Positions 1 to 7,443 are shown, counted from the first letter of the stretch. The stretch is 9,877 bases of DNA from Verrucomicrobiota bacterium (GCA_013289195.1 JABDAI010000041.1:1054-10930), one strand, 5' to 3'. Numbers and translations: made by a program. The notes: a model not told the origin generated them from the letters alone.

Positions 1-1248
1 GAACAAACTGCTCTTCAAACCAAATTAAATCAGGAGCAACGTCAATTGCGCGAAGAAGTTAGTAAAATTTCATCTAATCTCGATCTCGCTAATCCTGACT
101 TTAAAAAAGACGAGGAAACCCTTACCAATGTTCAAGCTAAAGTCAATGAACTTAAAGCATCTATTGCCGATTTCCTTAATAAGAATCAAAAACAATTGGA
201 TCAAAACCTTGCTACGGATAGAGCATCTTTCACTCAAGAAGCGAAAGACTTAGTCCAAAAAAGCCAAACCGATATCATCAATAAATTATCTCCTTCATCT
301 ATTATTGATCCAGGTCTACAAACTACTAAAGACTCTCTGCTCAATGATGCTAAACAATTAATCAATAATATTAACATTCTTCAAAATTCTGTTAAGCCTA
401 CTATCACCCAAATAGTTTTGGATGATAAGAAAACTCAATTGACACAATATAGCAATTCATTGGCCACCCTTAAGCAACATTTGACTTCTTTAACAAAAAG
501 TAATTCTGATTACATTTCATCTAGAAAAGAAGTTATTAGAAATCAAACCACGTCTATTCTTAATTCGATTGATAAAGAACTAACTTTGCCAGCCAATTTC
601 AAAGCCCTTCCAAGTCTAGAAGGTGAACAAACTGCTCTTCAAACCAAATTAAATCAGGAGCAACGTCAATTGCGCGAAGAAGTTAGTAAAATTTCATCTA
701 ATCTCGATCTCGCTAATCCTGACTTTAAAAAAGACGAGGAAACCCTTACCAATGTTCAAGCTAAAGTCAATGAACTTAAAGCATCTATTGCCGATTTCCT
801 TAATAAGAATCAAAAACAATTGGATCAAAACCTTGCTACGGATAGAGCATCTTTCACTCAAGAAGCGAAAGACTTAGTCCAAAAAAGCCAAACCGATATC
901 ATCAATAAATTATCTCCTTCATCTATTATTGATCCAGGTCTACAAACTACTAAAGACTCTCTGCTCAATGATGCTAAACAATTAATCAATAATATTAACA
1001 TTCTTCAAAATTCTGTTAAGCCTACTATCACCCAAATAGTTTTGGATGATAAGAAAACTCAATTGACACAATATAGCAATTCATTGGCCACCCTTAAGCA
1101 ACGTTTGACTTCTTTAACAAAAAGTAATTCTGATTACATTTCATCTCAAAAAGAAGCTGTAAAAAATCAAACCACGTCTATTCTTAATTCGATTGATAAA
1201 GAACTGACTTTGCCGGCCAATTTCAAAGCCGTTTCGAGTCTAGAAGGT
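1..1248 (+). repeat. Two tandem 624-bp repeat units (208 aa each), in frame
   Basis: Unit 1 is 1-624 and unit 2 is 625-1248; the period is exactly 624 bp, so the frame is kept. Reading base by base, 1-478 and 625-1102 are identical, third codon positions included. The last 146 bases of the units (479-624 against 1103-1248) differ at 12 sites, giving for example RKEVIR in one and QKEAVK in the other. The predicted product is mostly amphipathic helix broken by Pro-containing turns such as ANPDF, IIDPG and LPANF, spaced as in a multi-helix bundle or segmented coiled coil. Unit 1 begins at the window edge, so further copies may lie upstream. Confidence 0.95.
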
Positions 1249-2799
1249 AGACAAACTACGCTTCAAACCAAATTGAATCAGGAACAATGTCGATTGCGCA
1301 AAGAAGTTGGTAAAATTATATCTAATCTCGATCTCGCTAATCCTGACTTTAAAAAGAACAAAGAAACTCTCACTAATGCTCAAAAAGATGTTAACACTTT
1401 AAAAGCATCTATCCAATCCTTAGTTCAAGATAATCAAGCAGCTTTACTTCAAGAACAATTACGACAAGAAAAAGAAAAGCGTAAACAAGAAGAGGAACAC
1501 CAAAATATCATTAAACAAAAAATTAAAGATTGGGTAAATAAATTCGACATTCTCTATTCTCAAAATCAAATCTTATCTGATGCCGAATTTAATGATATCA
1601 AAAATAAAATAAATGAAGAAATCATAAGTATTAAACAAAATCTAAATACTAATTTTAATGAAGAGAATGCACAAAAGGCTTATAATGAACTTGAAAAAAG
1701 AATTACCGAAAATCTTTCAATTCAAGAACAAGAGCGTCAAATTATAGAAAAGCAAAATCAAGCTCTTCAATTAGAATTAAAATCTCTACAAGAAAATCCA
1801 GCAGTTTATATCGATGAAACTCCTTTCATGTTCAATGATAAAGAATTTAGTGTTGATATTTTAAGACAACATATTGAAAGAAACAATATTCTTAAATCTA
1901 AGGAATCTACTTATAAATTTGCTGGATACGTCGATTCTGAAGGAAACATAATCCCTAAGGGCACCTTAACATTATCTGCAAAAGATTTCGTAAAAATTGC
2001 AAAAACTCAAAAACTTCCAAAGAGTGGAACTATTATTGCCGATATCGATGACGAACAAAATCCTTATATTGTTACTTTGAATGTGACTTATTCGAAAAAT
2101 CGATCTTTATTCAATGTTAATGGATTAAGAATATCTGATGATCAAATTCCTTATACCTACACTCTAAAAATAATAGCCGTTAAAAAAGATGAAAATCTAA
2201 TAAATTCAAGAATTGATGCAGAAAAAAAGGCTAAAAAAGAAGAACGAAAACGTAAGGAAGCAAAACACAATGCTTCATGTACGGCTGCAAAGGACTTTGT
2301 TGCGCAATACCCACCCGTGTATGTTAATTCATCGAGCCAATCATCGTTCCGCTTAGGCTTTTCAGCTCATGAAACTATGAAAAAAATTCTCCCACCTCAA
2401 ATTGATGGTTTTAAATTCTTTGGGTATGCTAATTCAGGCGGGAATCTTCATAAAGGTGAATTACTTGTATATCATAATCATCAAGTGGTATATCAAGTTG
2501 CTTCAGAAAATTCAGCGTTGGGTAAATCCGGAACTAAAAAGATTACTTTTTCTGTAGGCGATGCTACTTATACAATGAAAATTAAATCAGAACTTAAATC
2601 CACTTCGATTCCTTCTACTGGCATTAGAACTAAAGTTTACTTCGTTGAAATAGTCCCTGGCAGCATCGAAGTAGAAAAAAAGAGAGCTAAAAAAGAAAAA
2701 GAAGAAAAATCTAAATGTGGAGATAAGGAAAGAGAAAGAGGAAGAAAATCATCCAATTCTAAAGAGGAATTAAGAGGATTTTTCAGAAAACACCATTAG
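1..2799 (+). CDS. Large coiled-coil repeat protein with two C-terminal beta-rich domains (5'-partial)
   Basis: I do not recognise a family. The frame is open from base 1 to the TAG at 2797-2799, so the start lies outside the window. The TTG at 46 sits inside a repeat unit, and its equivalent recurs at 670, so it is not a credible start. Numbering in-window codons 1-932: residues 1-208 and 209-416 are two copies of a helical, Gln/Lys/Asn/Leu-rich repeat. Residues 417 to about 480 are a truncated, diverged third copy. Residues 481-600 form a highly charged Glu/Lys/Gln coiled coil. Residues 603-727 and 773-887 are two mutually similar beta-rich domains (FxGY...KSGT pattern), each followed by a Lys/Glu-rich helix. 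The tail is very basic and ends in HH. No membrane segment or LPxTG-like anchor is visible in this part. The build resembles bacterial surface, filament or host-directed proteins, but that is inference. The unseen N-terminus would decide whether it is exported. Confidence 0.85.
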   Translation, partial: EQTALQTKLNQEQRQLREEVSKISSNLDLANPDFKKDEETLTNVQAKVNELKASIADFLNKNQKQLDQNLATDRASFTQEAKDLVQKSQTDIINKLSPSSIIDPGLQTTKDSLLNDAKQLINNINILQNSVKPTITQIVLDDKKTQLTQYSNSLATLKQHLTSLTKSNSDYISSRKEVIRNQTTSILNSIDKELTLPANFKALPSLEGEQTALQTKLNQEQRQLREEVSKISSNLDLANPDFKKDEETLTNVQAKVNELKASIADFLNKNQKQLDQNLATDRASFTQEAKDLVQKSQTDIINKLSPSSIIDPGLQTTKDSLLNDAKQLINNINILQNSVKPTITQIVLDDKKTQLTQYSNSLATLKQRLTSLTKSNSDYISSQKEAVKNQTTSILNSIDKELTLPANFKAVSSLEGRQTTLQTKLNQEQCRLRKEVGKIISNLDLANPDFKKNKETLTNAQKDVNTLKASIQSLVQDNQAALLQEQLRQEKEKRKQEEEHQNIIKQKIKDWVNKFDILYSQNQILSDAEFNDIKNKINEEIISIKQNLNTNFNEENAQKAYNELEKRITENLSIQEQERQIIEKQNQALQLELKSLQENPAVYIDETPFMFNDKEFSVDILRQHIERNNILKSKESTYKFAGYVDSEGNIIPKGTLTLSAKDFVKIAKTQKLPKSGTIIADIDDEQNPYIVTLNVTYSKNRSLFNVNGLRISDDQIPYTYTLKIIAVKKDENLINSRIDAEKKAKKEERKRKEAKHNASCTAAKDFVAQYPPVYVNSSSQSSFRLGFSAHETMKKILPPQIDGFKFFGYANSGGNLHKGELLVYHNHQVVYQVASENSALGKSGTKKITFSVGDATYTMKIKSELKSTSIPSTGIRTKVYFVEIVPGSIEVEKKRAKKEKEEKSKCGDKERERGRKSSNSKEELRGFFRKHH
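1249..1440 (+). repeat. Truncated, diverged third copy of the 624-bp unit
   Basis: It continues the 624-bp register exactly, since 1249 is 625 plus 624. It encodes a recognisable version of the unit's first 57 or so residues: the LQTKLNQEQ, SNLDLANPDFKK and LKASI blocks are conserved. Synonymous and non-synonymous changes are scattered throughout, unlike the near-identity of units 1 and 2. After LKASI the similarity fades into the charged coiled coil. This looks like the older, boundary copy of the array. Confidence 0.85.
1807..2661 (+). repeat. Internal duplication: two divergent copies of a beta-rich domain
   Basis: Copy A (1807-2181) and copy B (2317-2661) line up at protein level. Shared points are a VYI/VYV entry strand, FAGY against FFGY, a D/N-S-x-G-N turn followed by Lys-Gly, then KSGT about 35 residues after the FxGY in each copy, and an exit strand ending IIAV or EIVP. 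Each copy is followed by a Lys/Glu-rich helix. Little similarity remains at DNA level, so this is an old duplication, unlike the upstream helical repeats. Alternating hydrophobic residues suggest a beta-sandwich-like fold, which is inference. I cannot assign a family. Confidence 0.6.
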
Positions 2800-2841
2800 A
2801 CTTTTCTGCCGACCCTCGTCTTTTACCTAACTGACGGCGTC

Positions 2842-2894
2842 AAAAATTTGTGAGAGGTCCTCATGTAGTAAACTCGGACCTCTCACAAATTTTT
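2842..2894. terminator. Bidirectional intrinsic terminator between convergent genes
   Basis: Two perfect 19-nt inverted arms, 2842-2860 and 2876-2894, flank a 15-nt loop. The stem has a GC-richer core (GAGAGGTCC and its complement) with A/T ends. Read on the plus strand it ends in a run of six T. Read on the minus strand it ends in five T. It sits 42 bases after the stop of the repeat-protein gene and about 45 bases after the stop of the outer-membrane protein gene, so it can terminate both. Nothing else is seen in the 2800-2939 gap. Confidence 0.85.
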
Positions 2895-2939
2895 TCTTTA
2901 CCTACAAGTACAATACGATGCAAGAAAGTCTTTTAATTC

Positions 2940-3614
2940 TTAAAATAGTTCGATGCGAACTCCTATTTCTATATTTTGTATAATAATGATTTGCTCTGAA
3001 CGTTCAGAAGATGAATGTACTTTAGGCGTGCTGAAAATACGCCAACCTAGCGTCAAAAATGTATGATCTACTATTTCATAAGAAAAACCTGCCATAGCTT
3101 GCCAGGCTAATTGGGTTTCATTTCTTTGTGCAAATAATCCAGTTGAATCCGTTGCCTCTCTATGATGGAACCCTGGGCCAACACCCGCTCCCACATATAC
3201 CACCCACCAACTATTTGGAATTAATACATCCCAGTATCCGTTAAACATTATTGCAGACTGTCTTATATTTCCACTTCTTCTTCCTCTAGCAATTAAACCT
3301 AATGGGGTGCGTACATTAAGTTTTTTAAGATCATTCTTTTGATAAAGTCCTTGAACCTCCAAGCGCCAATGCCTTAATAATACACCTACAGAGACACTTG
3401 TTCCATATCCTACATCATAATGAAATTTTGTAAGACCACCTCCTCCAGGTTTAAATTTAACTTCATTGTGCCATCCTATATCTCCGGCGCCCGCGATGTA
3501 CCATCCACACCGTAAATGTAATAATGTATCTGCTTGAGCTGGTATCACAGCCAAAAAACCCAAAGCCAAAATTGTTTTTTTCCAACTAAAGAGTGTAGAA
3601 AATAATTTATTCAT
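2940..3614 (-). CDS. Outer-membrane beta-barrel protein (OmpA-like / surface-antigen type)
   Basis: A predicted 224-residue exported protein. The N-terminus has a basic-hydrophobic signal peptide with an AQA signal-peptidase I site at residues 26-28. The mature part alternates short amphipathic beta-strands rich in Gly, Tyr and Trp with polar loops, for example around residues 70-92, 136-150 and 167-195. It ends in IELF, the terminal aromatic signature read by the BAM machinery. Length and pattern fit a small barrel of about eight strands, as in the generic outer-membrane beta-barrel and Msp4-like surface antigen families. The ligand or role cannot be read from sequence. It begins 39 bases downstream of clpC on the same strand, so it may be co-transcribed, although a promoter inside the clpC end is possible. 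No Shine-Dalgarno sequence is seen before the ATG. It is followed by the strong hairpin at 2842-2894. Confidence 0.8.
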   Translation of the reverse strand: MNKLFSTLFSWKKTILALGFLAVIPAQADTLLHLRCGWYIAGAGDIGWHNEVKFKPGGGGLTKFHYDVGYGTSVSVGVLLRHWRLEVQGLYQKNDLKKLNVRTPLGLIARGRRSGNIRQSAIMFNGYWDVLIPNSWWVVYVGAGVGPGFHHREATDSTGLFAQRNETQLAWQAMAGFSYEIVDHTFLTLGWRIFSTPKVHSSSERSEQIIIIQNIEIGVRIELF

Positions 3615-3653
3615 AGTGATTAATATTGTGGAAATTCATTTCTAAAAATGGGG

Positions 3654-6260
3654 TTAATTTTCATCTTTTTCTTGCTCTGACACGGGGTTAGAAGACTCTT
3701 TTTTACGAGTAGTTTTCTTTTTTGTTTCGGCCTGTTCAAATGTTAAAGCATTATCTTTTAAACTAACGTGTATAGGGTTACTTCCTCCTTTTACTTCATT
3801 TTTCAATATGGCCTCTGCTAAAGGATCTTCTAAATGACGCTCCACTGCTCGTCTTAATGGGCGAGCACCATATTTCTTATCGTAACCTTTTTCAATAATA
3901 AATGTTTTAACTTCATCGGGCACAATCAACGAAATATCTTTTGCTTTCAAGCGCTTAAAGACTTTCGCAAGTTCAAGATCCACAATCTTCTTCATGTCTT
4001 CAATATCAAGATCTTGAAAGATAACGATTTCATTAAGTCTATTGAGAAATTCTGGTTTGAAGGTGCGTTTTACTTCATCCATTATTTTATCTTTAATTCT
4101 TTCAAAGTCTCTCTTTGCATCGAGGTTCTTAACAAAGCCTAAAGAAACATCCTTTTGCAGCAATTCAGCCCCTGCATTGGATGTCATAATTAAAATTGTA
4201 TTACGAAAATCTACTGTACGCCCTAAGCTATCTGTCAAATGCCCGTCTTCAAGGACTTGCAACAATATCTGTATCACATCAGGATGTGCTTTTTCAATTT
4301 CATCAAAAAGAACAACAGAATAAGGCTTACGTCTGACTAATTCCGTCAATTGTCCACCTTCCTCATAGCCGACATATCCTGGAGGAGACCCTATCATTCG
4401 TGATACAGAATATTTTTCCATATATTCTGACATATCGACTTGAATCAATGCATCTTCATTTCCGAACATCCTTTCAGCCAATTTCTTTGCAAGGTAGGTT
4501 TTCCCCACTCCTGTGGGCCCAAGGAACAGAAAAGATCCTATCGGCCGGTGAGGATCTTTGAGATCGGCACGCGACCTTCTTATTGCCCGCGCTATCACCT
4601 TAGTTGCATCTTCTTGACCGATAATGATTTTTTGTAAATCCGTTTCCATGCTTAGCAATTTCTTACTTTCTTCTTCTTCCATTTTGCTAAGCGGAATCCC
4701 CGTCCAATGTGCAATTACTTTTAAAACATCTTCGACGTCCACAATCACATCCACTTCCTCGCGATTATGTCTCCACTTTTGGATCATTTCGTCTTTTGTG
4801 ACTCGTAACTTTTTTTCTTGGTCCCGAACCTTGGCTGCTAATTCGAAATTCTGTTTGCTAATTGCTTCATCTTTTTGTTCACTGACCTTGTCGATTTCTT
4901 TATCGATAGTTTCAATATCATCCGGGCGTTTGAGCGCTGCTATTCTTGCGGCGGATCCTGCTTCATCAAGAACATCTATAGCCTTATCAGGTAAGTATCT
5001 TGCAGTAATGTATCTATCCGATTGCTTCGCTGCTGTCTCAAGCGCTTCATCCGTATAGTGTACTTTATGATGTTCCTCATAATTGGCACGAATTCCCTTT
5101 AAAATCTGTATTGTTTCATCCACAGAAGGGGCTTCTACTTTTATAGATTGAAATCTTCTATCGAGCGCACTGTCTTTTTCGATGTATTTTCTATATTCGC
5201 CCAAAGTCGTTGCACCAATACATTGTAATTCGCCTCTGGATAAAGCCGGTTTAACTATATTAGAAGCATCCATTGCTCCCTCTGCGGCTCCTGCACCCAC
5301 TATTGTATGTAACTCGTCGATAAATAAAATAATATTTTTAGCCCGACGGATTTCATCCATAACAGCTTTTATTCGTTCTTCAAATTGGCCACGATATTTT
5401 GTACCAGCAACCATTAATGCTAAATCTAAAGTGACTACTTTTTTATCCAGAAGAATTTCGGGAACAATACCCGAAGCAATTTCTTGGGCCAGGCCTTCTA
5501 CAATTGCCGTCTTTCCCACTCCTGCTTCTCCTATTAATACAGGATTATTTTTCGTTCTTCGGCATAAGATCTGTATCATTCTGCCAATTTCTGCCTTACG
5601 TCCTATCACAGGATCCAATTCACCGTTTTTTGCTAGCTCAGTTAAATCGCGACCGAATGCTTTCAATGCAGGGGTTTTAACTTCCTTTTTTTCCATGCCA
5701 ACCGCCGATCCAAACAGTCCTCCTTGTGGTTGCATTGGCATGCCCGGCATTCCAGGCATACCAGGCATTCCGCCTTCAAATAGTCCGGAAGGGGGTTCTT
5801 GCCCCATCATGAAATTGGGATCAAGCTCAGATAGTATTTCATTCCTACATCTGCCAATATCGATATCGAGCGACTGTAGTACCCGAGCAGCAACGCCCTC
5901 ACCTTCTCTTAATAGTCCCAATAAAATATGCTCTGTACCTATATATGAATGATTTAAAGCCTTTGCTTCTTTCGCCGCTAGATTCAAAACTTTTTTTACT
6001 CGCGGTGTAAATGGAATATTTGCTGTATTAATATGGGCTTCGACCCCACTGCCTACCTGTGTTTCAACAGCTCTCCTGACGGTTTCTAAATCTAGCCCCA
6101 TCTTCTGTAAAACATTGACAGCTACACCTTGTCCTAATTTTATTAAGCCCAATAACAAATGTTCTGTACCTACATAGTTGTGATGAAAACTTGCTGCTTC
6201 CTTCCTGGCCAATGCTAGTACTTGCTGTGATCTCGGGGTAAAATTATTCAATGGCTCCAT
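3654..6260 (-). CDS. clpC: ATP-dependent unfoldase ClpC (AAA+, class I Clp/Hsp100)
   Basis: A cytoplasmic hexameric unfoldase that feeds substrates to ClpP. At 868 residues it is slightly longer than the usual 810-850. Domains in order: two Clp-N repeats (about 5-145), each with a GTEH motif (31-34, 108-111); an unusual Gly/Met/Pro linker (about 150-190); NBD1 with Walker A GEAGVGKT (244-251), pore loop KYRG (288-291), Walker B ILFIDE (311-316) and LDRRF (366-370); a short M-domain with UVR motif (about 456-490), which marks ClpC rather than ClpB or ClpA; NBD2 with Walker A GPTGVGKT (581-588), pore loop PGYVGY (627-632), Walker B VVLFDE (649-654) and sensor-2 GARPLRR (798-804). LGF at 707-709 is the expected ClpP-docking tripeptide. 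The C-terminal 25 residues are a charged, low-complexity tail. It lies 36 bases after mcsB, consistent with a phospho-arginine degradation module. All catalytic motifs look intact. Confidence 0.97.
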   Translation of the reverse strand: MEPLNNFTPRSQQVLALARKEAASFHHNYVGTEHLLLGLIKLGQGVAVNVLQKMGLDLETVRRAVETQVGSGVEAHINTANIPFTPRVKKVLNLAAKEAKALNHSYIGTEHILLGLLREGEGVAARVLQSLDIDIGRCRNEILSELDPNFMMGQEPPSGLFEGGMPGMPGMPGMPMQPQGGLFGSAVGMEKKEVKTPALKAFGRDLTELAKNGELDPVIGRKAEIGRMIQILCRRTKNNPVLIGEAGVGKTAIVEGLAQEIASGIVPEILLDKKVVTLDLALMVAGTKYRGQFEERIKAVMDEIRRAKNIILFIDELHTIVGAGAAEGAMDASNIVKPALSRGELQCIGATTLGEYRKYIEKDSALDRRFQSIKVEAPSVDETIQILKGIRANYEEHHKVHYTDEALETAAKQSDRYITARYLPDKAIDVLDEAGSAARIAALKRPDDIETIDKEIDKVSEQKDEAISKQNFELAAKVRDQEKKLRVTKDEMIQKWRHNREEVDVIVDVEDVLKVIAHWTGIPLSKMEEEESKKLLSMETDLQKIIIGQEDATKVIARAIRRSRADLKDPHRPIGSFLFLGPTGVGKTYLAKKLAERMFGNEDALIQVDMSEYMEKYSVSRMIGSPPGYVGYEEGGQLTELVRRKPYSVVLFDEIEKAHPDVIQILLQVLEDGHLTDSLGRTVDFRNTILIMTSNAGAELLQKDVSLGFVKNLDAKRDFERIKDKIMDEVKRTFKPEFLNRLNEIVIFQDLDIEDMKKIVDLELAKVFKRLKAKDISLIVPDEVKTFIIEKGYDKKYGARPLRRAVERHLEDPLAEAILKNEVKGGSNPIHVSLKDNALTFEQAETKKKTTRKKESSNPVSEQEKDEN
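5737..5772 (-). repeat. Four 9-bp repeats coding Gly-Met-Pro in the ClpC linker
   Basis: Four contiguous 9-mers (5737-5745, 5746-5754, 5755-5763, 5764-5772) share the form ggcat-n-cc-n, differing mostly at codon third positions. On the coding strand they spell GMP four times, in the linker between the Clp-N domain and NBD1 (residues about 164-175). Short in-frame repeats like this can change copy number by slippage without breaking the frame. Confidence 0.8.
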
Positions 6261-6296
6261 AATTATTTTTTCACTTTAATACAAATTTCCTTTTCT

Positions 6297-7379
6297 TCAA
6301 GTCTTAATATTATCGAAATTTAAAGAATCTATTTCTTTAAATTTTTGTTTTAGAAGCATGGCCCTAAAACTATCTCTATGTTCAAGTTTTATATCTTCAC
6401 CCATCATGAGTTGGATGTGCGCTGGCTGACTTTCTATCAAAAAACTATCTATTATTGTTCTGTATTGACTAGGTAAAATACCCAAATCCACGGCCAATCT
6501 CATTAACGAAAGTAAATTCATTGCCTCATCGGACGTAACGGAATGCGCATTTCTTAAAATTCCAAACGCACGTCCTATTTTATCAAATATCTTTACACGT
6601 TCCTGCGCTAATATTTGATTCCTTACATTCTTCTCTTGCTCAATGACTGTATCTAAAACACCCGTCAATTTTTTGATAATCTCTACTTCACTTTCTCCTA
6701 GGGTCTGTTGATTCGATATCTGGAAAATACTTCCTATTGCATCAGAACCTTCTCCATAAATTCCCCTGACAGCAAGGTTAAGATGACTGCATGCGCGAAT
6801 CACCTTTTCGATTTGGCCAACAATCACTAAACCGGGTAAATGCAACATAATCGACGCTCGCATCCCTGTTCCCAAATTTGTAGGACAGGCCGTCAAATAC
6901 CCCAATTGCCCAGAAAAAGCATAGTCTAGCCGCTCATCTATTTGGTTATCCAATTCATCCATTTCTTGCCAAGCTGATTTAAATTGATATCCTCTGCGCA
7001 GGACTTGGATTCTCAAATGATCTTCCTCATTGATCATTACCGCTATACTCTGATCTTCATTAATTAAAACTCCAGATCCTTCGCCCATTTGGGCAAATTC
7101 TGGACTAATTAAATGTCTTTCCACCAAAGCTCTTTTTTCGGTTTCCGTCATTTGATCGCAATCAAATTCCTCTGCCACTTTCATAGCTTTCAACTTTATA
7201 ATTTCATTGCTACACAACCTGAGTACTTCTTTGCGCGTTTCTATATTGGACCAATCGGGAAAGTTATAACCCTCCAAATTCCTTGCTAACCTTATTCGCG
7301 TACTTAAAACAATAGGTTCCGGAAGCGATTTACCATGCGTTAATTCTGACTTCTCATGTATCAAATCCTGCACTTTCAT
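6297..7379 (-). CDS. mcsB: Protein-arginine kinase McsB (ATP:guanido phosphotransferase)
   Basis: McsB phosphorylates arginine side chains of proteins, marking them for ClpC-ClpP. Numbering from the chosen ATG (360 aa; the Bacillus enzyme is close to this length), the kinase core shows VLSTRIRLARN (24-34), NEEDHLRIQ (117-125), TACPTNLGTG (163-172) with the conserved active-site Cys165, and the RGIYGEGSDA loop (205-214). RDSFRA at 335-340 matches the RDxxRA allosteric phospho-arginine site that distinguishes McsB from metabolic arginine and creatine kinases. Start choice: the frame extends 15 codons further to a GTG at 7424, but the ATG at 7377-7379 has AGGA eight bases upstream and gives the family's usual N-terminus. 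It lies between the aminotransferase gene (64 bases upstream) and clpC (36 bases downstream). The activator McsA and the repressor CtsR, its partners in Firmicutes, are absent from this cluster. Confidence 0.95.
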   Translation of the reverse strand: MKVQDLIHEKSELTHGKSLPEPIVLSTRIRLARNLEGYNFPDWSNIETRKEVLRLCSNEIIKLKAMKVAEEFDCDQMTETEKRALVERHLISPEFAQMGEGSGVLINEDQSIAVMINEEDHLRIQVLRRGYQFKSAWQEMDELDNQIDERLDYAFSGQLGYLTACPTNLGTGMRASIMLHLPGLVIVGQIEKVIRACSHLNLAVRGIYGEGSDAIGSIFQISNQQTLGESEVEIIKKLTGVLDTVIEQEKNVRNQILAQERVKIFDKIGRAFGILRNAHSVTSDEAMNLLSLMRLAVDLGILPSQYRTIIDSFLIESQPAHIQLMMGEDIKLEHRDSFRAMLLKQKFKEIDSLNFDNIKT

Positions 7380-7380
7380 A

Positions 7381-7390
7381 TCCTTTTTCC
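7381..7390 (-). promoter_or_regulatory. Ribosome binding site deciding the mcsB start
   Basis: On the coding strand the purine-rich GGAAAAAGGA precedes the ATG at 7377-7379. The first AGGA (which includes base 7391) is eight bases from the ATG, a good distance, while the second GGA is too close. The upstream GTG at 7422-7424 has no comparable element. This is the only clear Shine-Dalgarno sequence among the five genes whose starts fall in the window. Confidence 0.6.
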
Positions 7391-7443
7391 TATCATTCTT
7401 TGTTCTTATTCTATTATAATTCACTTTTTACATTCGTTTTTTT

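Noticed and set aside
46..48. TTG as start of the large repeat protein
   Set aside because: The frame is open to base 1 and the same TTG recurs inside repeat unit 2 at 670. The preceding codons are part of the repeat.
1..1440. CRISPR array or mobile element as explanation of the repeats
   Set aside because: Units are 624 bp, contiguous without spacers and in one open frame. No transposase or terminal inverted repeats are present.
3630..3660. Shared word TAACCCCATT with a nearby TAGAAA upstream of the outer-membrane protein and carbonic anhydrase genes as a common operator
   Set aside because: The first copy overlaps the clpC stop codon, the spacing to the start differs, and two short AT-rich matches are not enough to claim a site.
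4042..5952. Several plus-strand open frames opposite clpC (4042-4323, 4440-4637, 4624-5058, 5182-5952)
   Set aside because: They are antisense shadows of a long, fully motif-supported clpC frame. Their translations are Ser/Ile-rich with no family features. The GMPGIPGIPGI stretch in the last one merely mirrors the Gly-Met-Pro repeat of ClpC.
7425..7443. Terminator between ilvE and mcsB (T-run on the plus strand)
   Set aside because: On the transcribed minus strand the run is A, not T, and no hairpin precedes it.
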